DNA of 43,445 nt from Ascoidea tarda (nom. inval.). Taxonomy: Eukaryota > Ascomycota > Saccharomycetes > Ascoideales > Ascoideaceae. The notes beneath the pieces were generated by a model. The model saw only the letters and a list, made by a program, of their open reading frames with translations. It made no database searches and was not told the origin of the DNA. The stretch spans positions 1-43,445 of the forward strand of contig JAKTTS010000070.1 of the NCBI GenBank assembly GCA_030560485.1, given 5' to 3'. Of the stretch, positions 1-9,272 are shown piece after piece (position 1 is the first letter of the stretch; each line of letters opens with the position of its first letter). The position numbers were made by a program, and so were the translations under genes.

Positions 1-60
1 CCTCTCCAAGCAGCTGGAAACGAGAGCTCATTCGCCAGGACTTTGCGATCCAAAATGTGG

Positions 61-68
61 TATAAAAG
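61..68 (+). promoter_or_regulatory. TATA box before glutaredoxin
   Basis: The sequence TATAAAAG matches TATAWAAR. It lies only 9 bases before the first in-frame ATG and about 96 bases before the second, which bears on which start is used. An out-of-frame ATG at 55 overlaps it. Confidence 0.45.
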
Positions 69-76
69 AAGAGGCA

Positions 77-475
77 ATGGACGTTTCAGTAGCTCTTCTC
101 ACAATCATCCTTCTCTTTTATTTCTTCAGTGCAATCAATAGGAGGTATATCCGCGGTCTCAAAATGCCTGTTTCCAAAGAAGTCTTGACCAAAGTCCAAA
201 ATCTCATCAGCTCAAATCACATTTTTGTTGCCTCAAAGACATATTGTCCATACTGCCAGGCTACTCTAAAGACCTTTGACGATTTGAAACAGCAACCTTA
301 TGTATTGCAATTGAACAAAATCAGCGATGGTAGCGAAATTCAAAATGCTTTAAAGGAAATCACCAATCAATCTACTGTCCCAAATATTTTCATTGATGGT
401 AAACACATTGGTGGTAACTCTGATTTGCAACTGTTGAAATCAAGTGGAAAGTTGGAAAGAGTTTTAAAATTATAG
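77..475 (+). CDS. Dithiol glutaredoxin (CPYC type), two candidate starts
   Basis: Glutathione-dependent thiol-disulfide oxidoreductase of the yeast Grx1/Grx2 type. The redox motif CPYC is at about residues 57-60, and the glutathione-binding features TVPNIFIDGKHIGG and the following SDL are intact. From the first ATG (77) the protein is 132 aa and begins with a hydrophobic stretch (VALLTIILLFYFF) followed by basic residues, which could be a signal anchor or mitochondrial leader. A second in-frame ATG at 164 (MPVSKE) gives a 103-aa cytosolic protein, close to the usual size. A TATAAAAG box at 61-68 would place transcription starts near or past the first ATG, favouring the short form. S. cerevisiae GRX2 is known to use two starts for cytosolic and mitochondrial forms, so dual targeting is a fair inference. 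One in-frame CTG codon falls at a variable position. Family call is very secure; start choice is open. Confidence 0.93.
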   Translation: MDVSVALLTIILLFYFFSAINRRYIRGLKMPVSKEVLTKVQNLISSNHIFVASKTYCPYCQATLKTFDDLKQQPYVLQLNKISDGSEIQNALKEITNQSTVPNIFIDGKHIGGNSDLQLLKSSGKLERVLKL

Positions 476-923
476 ATCATTACCGATGCATTCATAAATT
501 CATAAGTTTTTATATTATTATCTATAAATTATAAATTTTAAATTATAAATTATACATTTCACAGTGTGGATACATATTTTCCAGAAGGTCTCATTCAATC
601 CTCAGTATTCATAGTACAAATTCAACCATATCTAATGTAGACAGTCCAAAGCAAATACAAGTAAAATGCAAATTGAATGCATAGTAAACAAAATTTAACT
701 TCATTTTTAATCCATATTCAATAACCATTTTTCCATTTTCCGAAAGTTTCTTCAAGCTCCCTTTAGCTTAATAATCACAAACTGTATTTGGCTTTAATAA
801 GTTAAACATCGTAGGCACTTCCTATTTGGTGATAACTTTCTGCTGCGCTCCCATTGGTCAAACCAAATTAATTTCACTATCAAAAGTCGAAATATATGGT
901 TTTTATTGCTCATATCTTGAACC

Positions 924-930
924 TGACTCA
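924..930 (+). promoter_or_regulatory. Gcn4 site (TGACTCA) upstream of ARO8
   Basis: Perfect 7-base TGACTCA, the bZIP Gcn4 target, 174 bases upstream of the ARO8 ATG. In S. cerevisiae ARO8 is under general amino acid control, so position and gene fit. Binding is inferred. Confidence 0.6.
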
Positions 931-1022
931 TTCTCTTATCTGCTCGCTTAATTTCTTTAATGTTTTACTAATATCGCTTTAAACTTTCTTATTTTTAAAT
1001 GTTTCCAACTTTTATTTTGTTG

Positions 1023-1030
1023 TATATAAA
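1023..1030 (+). promoter_or_regulatory. TATA box of ARO8
   Basis: TATATAAA matches the yeast TATA consensus, 74 bases upstream of the ATG at 1104 and downstream of the Gcn4 site. Confidence 0.55.
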
Positions 1031-1103
1031 GATTAGCTTCCCCTAGTAATTTTATCCATTAATCTCGTACATTAATTAGCCCTTCCTCGTTTACTTATTA
1101 ATA

Positions 1104-2495
1104 ATGACAAAACCCCAAAACTGGACTAATTTCTTATCAGATGAGGCAAAATTAAGAAACCCCTCCGCTTTGAAAAAATTACATGTTCATTTACGAAAAC
1201 CTGGTGTAGTCTCGCTAGGTGGAGGTTTGCCTCATCAATCTGTGTTCCCATGTAACAATATCTCAATTGATTATCCAACTGTTGAATCGAATTTCACAAG
1301 TTTTGAATCTGTTGCCTTGGGTGAACTACCAAACACTTCATTATACGAATCGTTACAATATGGTCCATCAATTGGCTCAACTTACCTAAGTAAATGGGTC
1401 AAAACACACACTACTTCAATCCATAATCCTCCTTACAAAAATTGGGATACTATCATCACTGCTGGCTCAACTCAATCTTTAGATGCTGTCCTACGAACTA
1501 TTTGCAATCAAAATGATACTGTTTTAATAGAAGAACAAACTTATCCAACAGCTTTGGAGACGGCTATTCCATTTAAATTAAATGTTGTGCCAGTGACTCT
1601 TGATTCTGGTGGTATCGTTGTTGAAAAACTAGATAATTTGTTGACTAATTGGCACCTTGCTTCAAAATCAATTCCTAAACCAAAACTAATATATACAATG
1701 CCAACAGGCCAAAATCCAACTGGTATTACAATGTCTCTAGAAAGAAGAAAAGCATTTTACCAAGTTTGTCAAAAGCACGATATCCTAATAGTTGAGGATG
1801 AACCTTATTATTTTTTGCAATTAGGAAGCCCAGTCAAAGGCGAGTTTACTTTGGAAAACTTTAAAAAACATTTGGTTCCAAGTCTATTAAGTCTTGATAC
1901 CGATGGAAGGGTGGTTAGACTAGATTCATTTTCAAAAGTCATGTTACCAGGCTCAAGAACTAGCTGGGTCACAGCAAATGAAGTATTTGTTGAAAGAATT
2001 TTAAGACAGAATGAAGTGAACATACAAACTGCTTCAGGTATTTCTCAGCTAATTATTTACACAATACTAACAAAATGGGGCTCCTTAGGCTACCTTAAAT
2101 GGCTAGAAAAAATAAGGCTATCATACACTTTCCGAAGAGATTCTTTAATGAAGTCCTTTGAGAAATATTTGCCAAAGGACCTATGTTCGTGGAATTGTCC
2201 AGCCAGTGGAATGTTTTTGTGGATAAAAATTGATATTGAAAAGTTTCCCAAACCAAGCAAGGACTTTTCCGAAGAACAATTGGCATCTATCTTTGAAGAG
2301 AAAGTTTACGAAAAAACAATTGATAATAATGTAATTCTAGCCAAAGGCGGGTGGTTTATTGTCCCACCATCAGAAAAATCGAAAACCGCTGGTTTCAGAG
2401 CCACCTATGCCTCTGCTACTGTAGAGGACATGGACAAAGCTGCTGAAAGATTAGCTAAAACATTGATTGACCTTAAAAACGAGTTATCTAGTTAG
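1104..2495 (+). CDS. ARO8: Aromatic amino acid / 2-aminoadipate aminotransferase
   Basis: PLP-dependent class I/II aminotransferase of the Aro8 group (transamination of phenylalanine, tyrosine, tryptophan and 2-aminoadipate). The 463-aa protein follows Aro8 closely: SDEAKLRNPSALK and LGGGLPHQSVFP near the N-terminus, YTMPTGQNPTG in the middle, VEDEPYYFLQL for the cofactor-contacting aspartate and tyrosine, and SLDTDGRVVRLDSFSKVMLPG, where the lysine in DSFSK should form the Schiff base with PLP. It is somewhat shorter than S. cerevisiae Aro8 (500 aa), with gaps in variable loops. The ATG is the first in frame and is preceded by a TATA box and a Gcn4 site. ARO8 versus ARO9 cannot be settled absolutely, but the N-terminal signature favours ARO8. 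Confidence 0.93.
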   Translation: MTKPQNWTNFLSDEAKLRNPSALKKLHVHLRKPGVVSLGGGLPHQSVFPCNNISIDYPTVESNFTSFESVALGELPNTSLYESLQYGPSIGSTYLSKWVKTHTTSIHNPPYKNWDTIITAGSTQSLDAVLRTICNQNDTVLIEEQTYPTALETAIPFKLNVVPVTLDSGGIVVEKLDNLLTNWHLASKSIPKPKLIYTMPTGQNPTGITMSLERRKAFYQVCQKHDILIVEDEPYYFLQLGSPVKGEFTLENFKKHLVPSLLSLDTDGRVVRLDSFSKVMLPGSRTSWVTANEVFVERILRQNEVNIQTASGISQLIIYTILTKWGSLGYLKWLEKIRLSYTFRRDSLMKSFEKYLPKDLCSWNCPASGMFLWIKIDIEKFPKPSKDFSEEQLASIFEEKVYEKTIDNNVILAKGGWFIVPPSEKSKTAGFRATYASATVEDMDKAAERLAKTLIDLKNELSS

Positions 2496-5272
2496 ACATG
2501 ATAAATGTAATTGTTTCAAAATCCACATTGAATATTAAAATATAAAGAGATAAAGGGATATAAAAGTGTAATGCATGTTAATGCGCAAATACACATACAT
2601 GCATATTGTCTTTAAAAAATATGTAGATCCTCTTCTCTGGCTATTTTTAATTTTTGTGTAAAAAAAAAAGTTTTAAGCTGATCCAATTAAAAAGATTTGG
2701 TGGTTTGAAAAACGTTGGTAAAGAAATATCCAAATATATGTTATTTCTCTAGACAACAAAACAATATAAACACTAATGAATTCTGCTTAATTGTTTAAAC
2801 TAATTGGAATATCAGTCAATGAGATTGAGTAATAATAGAAACATAAACTCAACACTTGTTTGTTTTGTCTCCAATTAAATCGGTTCAAAAGCAATAAAAT
2901 AATATCAGTGTTTTCTCAAATAAAGTAAAATCAAAACAATTTCTATGAATTAGTGCAATAAACATCTCAGGGTGAGTTTGGGGTGTCGTTAATATTTTTT
3001 TATTGAAGGGTTCTCATTCGTTTATAGTTGCTAGAATTCATAAATTAGTTGAGAAACATGCTGTATCAAACATTTTCTGAGGATTAGTTGTTTTGTATTG
3101 TTATTTTTGTTGAGTTTTGTTATTATATTTGCTAAATCAAAAACAGCTGTTTGTGATTATTTTCTATTATTAATAAAAGAAAAAGAGAAAAAACCTCAAT
3201 TCCTTTAAAATACAATATTAAGTTTCTGTTAAAAGATTGAACATTATTCAATCCAATTATTTTATTTATGTTGAATTGGCGTCAAGCAATCAAATTTTAA
3301 TAAAAAAACCAAAAAGTTATGGTTTTATATTTCAAATATTTCTTTAATTCTTCAATATTCTATTTTGTTTTTAATTCCACACTTTGCCTTTATTTTCTTC
3401 TTCCTTTTTTTTTGATTGGTATTTTTGTATTATAGTTATGGTTAGCAAAGATTTTACTTTTATTATTTTTGGATTATAATCAAAAGACTAAAAAAAAGTT
3501 ATAAAAGCTGAATTTTTTTAATTTTTAAATCAGAAAAATGATGATAGAATGATTCTAATTTGTCAGACAAAACTATTGTTGTTTAATAAAAAGGCTGTTG
3601 AAATTGATCATGCAAGATTTTTAGAATGAATAGCCGTTAAAATGAATAATTGTTAAAATTGGTCTTAAAAAAGCTTTTAAAATGAATAGTTGATAAAAAT
3701 AATTATACAAAACTGATAGAATTAATTATAGAAAAATTGGTAACCTTCGGGCTTAAAACCAAACCCAATTCAGAAATGGTTTTAGATACTGAAAAATGAG
3801 CTGATACAGATCTATTATTTTTATGTTAATCTGTGAATTATATATTTATATATTATTTGTTATTACATTTCAATTGAAAAAAATTTAAATTTTAGATTCA
3901 AAGTTGTAAAGATCGAAAATTTTGAAAAGAAAAGATTATGGTTCTCAATTAGGAGAGAGTATAACATTGAAAAAAAAGTTGAAGCGTATTGCTCAAAGCA
4001 AACCACTTTCTTCAATTTTTTTTGGATCTCAGTGAAGCAATGTTTTTATTTAAATTTTAATTCAAAAAGATTAAATTTTGTACTGGCTAATGAAAGATTT
4101 CATTATATTCAGACTAATAAGCTTTAGAATTTGAAATTACTGACTAAAGTAAAGCTTAAAAAGGTAATAATGTAGATTTAAAACTACAAATATTATATGC
4201 CAAAGCTATATAAAATGCCAAAAAAAAAGTATAAGAATATAAAAAATAAACAAGACGCAAAGAGAATAAAATGTGATTGTAAAAACAAACAAGTAAAAAA
4301 ATTAGCAATAATGGACATTAAAAGAGACAAAAACAATGCAAAAAGCAAAATGAAATGAAATGCAAAAAATAGCAAAAAAACTAATTAAAAAATAAAAAAT
4401 GCAAACAAGTATTTGAAAGAATCAATTCTCAATTTTAGTTAAAGATTTTTTCCATAGTTGGAGATTTATATCAAATAAAACACCAGCTGAACATTTTGAA
4501 AATGCAACAGAATTCATAATTTCAGAACAACTTATTAGACCCAAATAATAAAGATGGTAAGCAAACCCTCAAGAAAATGACAGCTTAACAGTAGCTACTA
4601 TCTGTTTTACCAACCCAGTTACTAAGCAATTGAGTAACAGCAAAGTGTTGTTGTTCCTGAACAAACAACACATCAGTAGTGCCAGTTTGGAGTCAATAAA
4701 AGGGGATAGAACGATAACTTGGGCGGTTTTGTTTTCAGAGTGCCACTGATATTCAAATATAAAACACAGTGTATATAGAAATGAAATCAAAACAGCTATT
4801 TTATAACAAAATTCTGATGATCGAACAAAGAAACAATATCTGAGTTCTGAATTCCTTCCACCTCCTATTAATGTATTTCCACCAACCTCCTATACCCTCA
4901 AGTTATTTGAACAAAAAGAGACTCAACGATGAAAGGGCCCTCGTTATAATAGTTCTCAAGAAAGTGTCTGTGGATAATTTCTAAGCAGCTGTGTTTTTGT
5001 TGTTTCTTTGAAGATCCCATGAAAATTTTTTGTTTGAGATTAGTGTGGAAATTAGAGCCAAAGTGACTCCATCAGCTATTTATACCTTCTATGCCTTGAT
5101 AATTGTAAAACACGCTATACCAGTACAGATGTTGAGTTGTGTCTGTTCTATGCTTTTATTCAAAACTGCCTACCACAGAAATAGCCTCGAGTAATGATTT
5201 TGTTGAGCTGTTCCAATTGGCCTGCTTTCGCTGTGTTACTTTACATATATAGATACATCTACATAAGAATAT
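2496..5272. other. 2.8-kb AT-rich gene desert between convergent genes
   Basis: ARO8 (+) and the BMT gene (-) converge here, so only two terminators are expected, yet the spacer is nearly 2.8 kb. It is very AT-rich with many A and T tracts. The + strand is T-rich at about 2960-3480 and A-rich at about 4140-4420. Open frames are short (60 and 73 codons on the minus strand), low-complexity or unremarkable. I found no tRNA, no recognisable snRNA and no terminal repeats. A centromere, replication origin, non-coding RNA or decayed gene are all possible; none is demonstrated. Confidence 0.7.
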
Positions 5273-7219
5273 TTATATGTCACTCTTTCTTTTGCTGGTT
5301 GAGGGTGTTCTTCCTCCATTCTTTCTTCCATATTCCTCGCAGTATTTGGCTGACTCGCTAAGAGAAAAGTCCATTAGCAATGAGCCATCAAGTTTCTTGT
5401 GTAAGAGAGTGCCTGGCTTTTGAAAGAATGAAAGTTGCAACAAGTATTTCAAAATTCCTTTGAGATGAACAACAATGTTGTTTGAGTCTGCTTCAGAGAT
5501 TGCAACTGCCATGTAATCCTCATACTCATATTCCCCATTGGCATTTATATCCTCTTTGACATCCCAATAGGATATGCTGTTTGGAACCAACAGATTAAAA
5601 GGACCCTCGCAGGATTGGTTGCTAGTGGCATCCCAAGAAGCTACATTCAAATCGAAATCAATGCTGCTTGAGAATAGCTCAGTTTTATAATTGAAAGTTT
5701 CCCTTTCTTTTAGCAAGACAGTTAATGATGGTCTGTAAGTTTGCAATGAACAGCCACAATCATAAAGGTGAGTTTTGGAAAACCCAACCCAAATGTTGTA
5801 TCGATTTAAATTCTGCTTGATTTTTCTCATATCAAGTTCCAAATGAGTAAAAGCCTTTTTTGGTACTTTTAGTTCGACTAGAGATGTTCCACTTTCAATT
5901 TCTCCATTTTGGCTATCCAAATGTACTGAATCAGTTGATTGGTGAATGAAACCACAATTTCCTGTATCCAAGTTACATTTCAAGATTCTTAGGGGATTTA
6001 ATGAGTACACAAAATTTATATATCCATTTGTGAATTTAAAATCAAATTTGATATCATTGAGCGAGCCTCTTTGATTCTCAAATTCATAGATAATTTGGGG
6101 ATCATTAACATTAATGGTAATGACATTTTTAAATGAACTATCAAAAAAGGGAGACCAGGTTTTTCCTGAGTGTTCTCTTAGTTTGTTGTCGACTATAGTA
6201 AATACGATTCTTTTATTTTGAAATGGCAAATAACCATGAATCATATTGTTGAATGAAAAACTCTCGTCAGTTTTCATGTTGAATACAATTAATGGCTCTT
6301 CATATTTGATTGTTCTGATCTTTTCTCCATTGTAGTAAAATTCGTAATAGCTCTCTTTGATTATGATCTTCAAATCTTGTGGTCCATATGAGCCATTTTG
6401 CTGTTGTTGTTGCTGATCAATACTGAAATATGTATTTGGAATGGGATGGATTGATGGGAAATTAATCATACTACTGATTTGATGTGAATTTGGGCCATAT
6501 TTGAATTTGAAGTTTTCTCTGATTTCATTGAAGTTTCTATCGATCAATTTAAATCCCAAAAAACTGATAAATGGAAAATCTTTCTTCGAGCTTTTGGAGT
6601 AATTTATTCTGCTCACCATGAAATGGCAATTGAGAATACTTAGAAAAATCGAGCCACCATTAAATTCGTACCAGTTTTTTGAGATGATCTCAGCTTCTGA
6701 ATTCAATGACTTATCATCAAAGGCTTTAGTAAACGATGGATAGTATTTGATCAATTGGTTTCGATAAGTCTTTAAACTGGAAGATAACGTGAGGATTGTT
6801 TTAGCAACCTGGATAGTATTGTTAAACGTTGAAATCTCCTTGAGATTATTATAGACTTTGGCATCTAGCCCATTGTTGTTTCTGTTGAATTCGCTGTTGA
6901 AGAGGTATGGTTGAGCAAAACCTAGGAGCTGAGTCTGTCTGTACTGCGAGTTTCTGGCCAATTTTGAGATTGGAGAGCTCTTACCTGTGTGAGTGTTGGT
7001 TTTGTTCGAATCCTGTGAGCTTATTCTGTTGTATTCGTTGAGAAACAACTTGAGCTGGAGAAACAATGTCAAGAACAAAAATAGAACCAACAAGTAGTTG
7101 ATAAGTCGTCGATGCTTGATTCTGAATAGCTTCAAGTACAGGCCCACAACTGAGCAGAACTTGGAGGAATAACGAGGGTGGCTGTTGTAGTGGTTCTTTC
7201 TGGTAGGTAAGTACTTCAT
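5273..7219 (-). CDS. Beta-mannosyltransferase, BMT family (type II Golgi membrane protein)
   Basis: Member of the fungal BMT family (GT91) that adds beta-1,2-linked mannose to wall mannans or glycolipids in Candida and Komagataella. The 648-aa protein has a short basic cytosolic tail, one signal-anchor segment at about residues 38-60 (LLVLFLFLTLFLQLKLFL) and a long lumenal part. Family-like blocks are visible: GPNSHQISSMINFPSIHPIP, a stretch running ..MIHGYLPFQNKR.., NPLRILKCNLDTGNCGFIHQ, WVGFSKTHLYDCGCS and TYRPSLTVLLKE. A short glutamine run lies at about residues 269-273. The start ATG is 45 bases from the stop of a 70-codon upstream frame on the same strand. Family is secure from these motifs; which BMT activity (initiating or elongating) cannot be told. 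Confidence 0.88.
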   Translation of the reverse strand: MKYLPTRKNHYNSHPRYSSKFCSVVGLYLKLFRIKHRRLINYLLVLFLFLTLFLQLKLFLNEYNRISSQDSNKTNTHTGKSSPISKLARNSQYRQTQLLGFAQPYLFNSEFNRNNNGLDAKVYNNLKEISTFNNTIQVAKTILTLSSSLKTYRNQLIKYYPSFTKAFDDKSLNSEAEIISKNWYEFNGGSIFLSILNCHFMVSRINYSKSSKKDFPFISFLGFKLIDRNFNEIRENFKFKYGPNSHQISSMINFPSIHPIPNTYFSIDQQQQQQNGSYGPQDLKIIIKESYYEFYYNGEKIRTIKYEEPLIVFNMKTDESFSFNNMIHGYLPFQNKRIVFTIVDNKLREHSGKTWSPFFDSSFKNVITINVNDPQIIYEFENQRGSLNDIKFDFKFTNGYINFVYSLNPLRILKCNLDTGNCGFIHQSTDSVHLDSQNGEIESGTSLVELKVPKKAFTHLELDMRKIKQNLNRYNIWVGFSKTHLYDCGCSLQTYRPSLTVLLKERETFNYKTELFSSSIDFDLNVASWDATSNQSCEGPFNLLVPNSISYWDVKEDINANGEYEYEDYMAVAISEADSNNIVVHLKGILKYLLQLSFFQKPGTLLHKKLDGSLLMDFSLSESAKYCEEYGRKNGGRTPSTSKRKSDI

Positions 7220-7264
7220 ATTGGTGGTTGTTTGAGTGAAGAGGTTGAAACTGGCATGTTATCC

Positions 7265-7477
7265 TTAGCTTTCTGGAGCTTGATAAAGATCTTCACAGAA
7301 GGAGCTTGGTTGAAACGTTGCTGAACCTTTAAAAGCCTTCACTGCCTTTCCCAGCATTTTGTTTTGATCTACACTTTGCAAAGAAGCACCAGATATTAAT
7401 GTGTTGTTTGATATGTGGCATGTACTAGCTGCAAAAGCTCTGGTGGTGTTCAACAGCCAATTTGGTATATTTGTCAT
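7265..7477 (-). CDS. Possible 70-residue small protein or upstream ORF
   Basis: A genuine ATG starts a 70-codon frame that ends 45 bases before the BMT start, on the same strand and in the same phase but separated by a stop. The N-terminus (NWLLNTTRAFAASTC) is mildly amphipathic and could be a mitochondrial presequence, but I recognise no family. It may be a small gene, a long uORF of the BMT mRNA, or chance. Unusually for independent yeast genes, there is little room for a terminator and a promoter between the two. Confidence 0.3.
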   Translation of the reverse strand: MTNIPNWLLNTTRAFAASTCHISNNTLISGASLQSVDQNKMLGKAVKAFKGSATFQPSSFCEDLYQAPES

Positions 7478-7938
7478 GGTATAGGATGGGTTTCTTCATT
7501 CCTTCCATTTCAGTTTAATTCAGTGAATGGTTTTTTTTACTAAGTTATCAACAAACCTCGAACTGTTTTCGAACTATTCTCGAACTGTTTATTCAGGATG
7601 TGATCTATATTTAGCAAAGGTTTTATTCTGAAGTTCTGGATTAGGAAACTTGACCAATACTTCAGAGTCTCATTTTAGAGTGAAAATAAATGGGTGTTTA
7701 TCTTTATGCCGAAAATCATCTTATGGTGACTTTTCTTTGAACATTTCTTGTCCAGGGCTGAATTTGATTGATCTTAAGAAATAAAAGCAGGATTTTACAG
7801 CCATTGATTAATCTGTTACACAAATAGTTTAGCGAAAAAGAACAAACATTATAGAATCAAAAATTATAGAATCAAAAAAAAAAAAAGCGAAAAACAAACG
7901 AATTTTTGGGGATATCAATTAATAAATGTTAAACAAAA
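7478..7938. other. Intergenic between GPI protein and BMT gene
   Basis: AT-rich spacer of about 460 bases holding the BMT upstream region and the 3' end of the GPI-protein gene (both minus strand). A triplet of near-repeats around TCGAACT at about 7557-7590 is the only visible structure, with an A-run at about 7876-7887. Confidence 0.5.
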
Positions 7939-8649
7939 TCAAAGAAATAAAAGAGACAAAATACCTATTACTGAAGATGATACAGTAACTTTAACAGAGG
8001 GAGAAACATTTCCAGCAAAATTAGAACTTGAAGCAGATCCAGTGGAAGAAGAATCAGCAGAAGAATCAGAAGAAGAATCAGCAGAGGAATCAGCAGAAGA
8101 ATCAGAAGAAGAATCAGCTGAGGATTCTGAGCTGATTTCGCTTTCAGAATCTGAAGCTGATGATGTTAAAGAACCAGTTTGAGTTGGATCTGACGAGGTT
8201 AAAAGTGATTTCAAACCTATTATTGAAGAAGTTTCGGAATCAAGAGTAGTAGAACCATAACTTTGATCATCGCCAACTTGGTCAGCATACATACTGTAGT
8301 AAGCTGATAAGTCACCAGAACAGTAGTAATCTTTTAAGAGTTTGATATCCAGATCAGAGATTTCAGGGCTAGAGCATTGACCACATTTGAGAAGATCGTT
8401 CCAAAATTCAGAATCAGATAAATCGCATAGACAATCTAGCACTTGTTGTTCGCCAGCTTCAGTATCGTCGTCTGTAGCGCATTGGCCATATTGGACTTGA
8501 TAGCTTTTGATGCAGCTAGGTTCATTGGAGCATCTTTCCTCTAGCTCTTCATCGTATGTAATGTTTTCATTTCTTTTGAATATCAAATCAGCTTTGATCA
8601 CTGATAGTATTGGCAAAAGGGATAATACGTTGATGAGGAATATTTGCAT
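7939..8649 (-). CDS. 8-cysteine GPI-anchored cell-wall protein (copy 1)
   Basis: Predicted secreted wall protein of 236 aa, starting at the only ATG (8649). It has an N-terminal signal peptide (MQIFLINVLSLLPILSVIKA), an 8-cysteine domain, a Ser/Asp-rich stalk with SSADSSSDSS repeats, and a C-terminal hydrophobic tail (VIGILSLLFL) after small residues, as expected for GPI attachment. Cysteine spacing is C-x5-C-x10-C-x15-C-x1-C-x13-C-x2-C-x17-C. The CxC and the tail spacing resemble the fungal CFEM (haem-binding) domain, but the gap before CxC is longer than CFEM allows, so it is CFEM-like at best. A clear paralogue lies just upstream at 9273-10055, so this is a tandem duplication. Ligand unknown. 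Confidence 0.8.
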   Translation of the reverse strand: MQIFLINVLSLLPILSVIKADLIFKRNENITYDEELEERCSNEPSCIKSYQVQYGQCATDDDTEAGEQQVLDCLCDLSDSEFWNDLLKCGQCSSPEISDLDIKLLKDYYCSGDLSAYYSMYADQVGDDQSYGSTTLDSETSSIIGLKSLLTSSDPTQTGSLTSSASDSESEISSESSADSSSDSSADSSADSSSDSSADSSSTGSASSSNFAGNVSPSVKVTVSSSVIGILSLLFL

Positions 8650-9272
8650 TTTTGTCAGTGGAACAATGAGTTTTTCTATAATGATGAGAATCAGAAATAA
8701 GAATGGGGACAATTTATCATTATATATCCTGCATTACCAATAAAATTTATCCACTAAAAGAAGGTGAGAAATTGGTGAGATTTAGTAAAGGATTTTTTTT
8801 TTTCCACTAAAGACTAAAGTTTGTGTGAATTTTTTGATTTATATTGAATATCTTAACTTTGGGATCGTTGAGAGGCTTAAATTGGAATTCAAACTTCTTG
8901 TTTTGTAAAGCTATTGTTGAGAAACTGCAAGGAACAGCTATTGCTGATGATAACCTCAACTCAAACCAACATTCTGTCTCATTTTTTCCATTTTGGAGGA
9001 AACATGAGAATATTTTGTTGATAAAAGATTTAGCTCAGCTTTGAAAGCGTGTTTTAGATTTTAGCTTTTTTCTAAAATCAAGCGAAAAGAAAGAGGCTAC
9101 ACAGCACCTGCAATCAAGAACGATAGTAACATGAGATGGGAGGATTACAGAGAAAAGGTTGGTGAAATATAATATGATATAATATGATATAATATGATAT
9201 AATATATTAATGTTTAAGAATTAAAAATGAGAGACGTGCAAGAGATATGGTGATCTCTGACAGATGGTTCAT
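8650..9272. other. Intergenic between the two GPI-protein paralogues
   Basis: Spacer of about 620 bases with the promoter of copy 1 and the 3' end of copy 2. It holds a 10-bp tandem repeat (listed separately). A 66-codon frame at 8844-9044 lacks an ATG start and is not called. Confidence 0.55.
9166..9206. repeat. 10-bp tandem repeat (AATATGATAT)
   Basis: Three perfect units of AATATGATAT at 9171-9200 with partial units at each side, in the spacer between the two GPI genes. Confidence 0.85.

Larger units (their letters stand above)
476..1103. other. Intergenic: glutaredoxin 3' end and ARO8 promoter
   Basis: AT-rich spacer between two genes on the same strand. Beyond the Gcn4 site and TATA box listed separately, I see a run of TATAAATT-like repeats at about 515-560, consistent with a yeast polyadenylation region, and no further gene. 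Confidence 0.6.

Noticed and set aside
4569-4790. 73-codon minus-strand frame in the gene desert
   Set aside because: Short, Leu/Phe-rich without any recognised motif; expected by chance in 2.8 kb.
7000-7020. GTTCGAATCC, a perfect tRNA B-box-like word
   Set aside because: No pairing T-arm stem and no A box or acceptor stem around it; it lies inside the BMT coding sequence.
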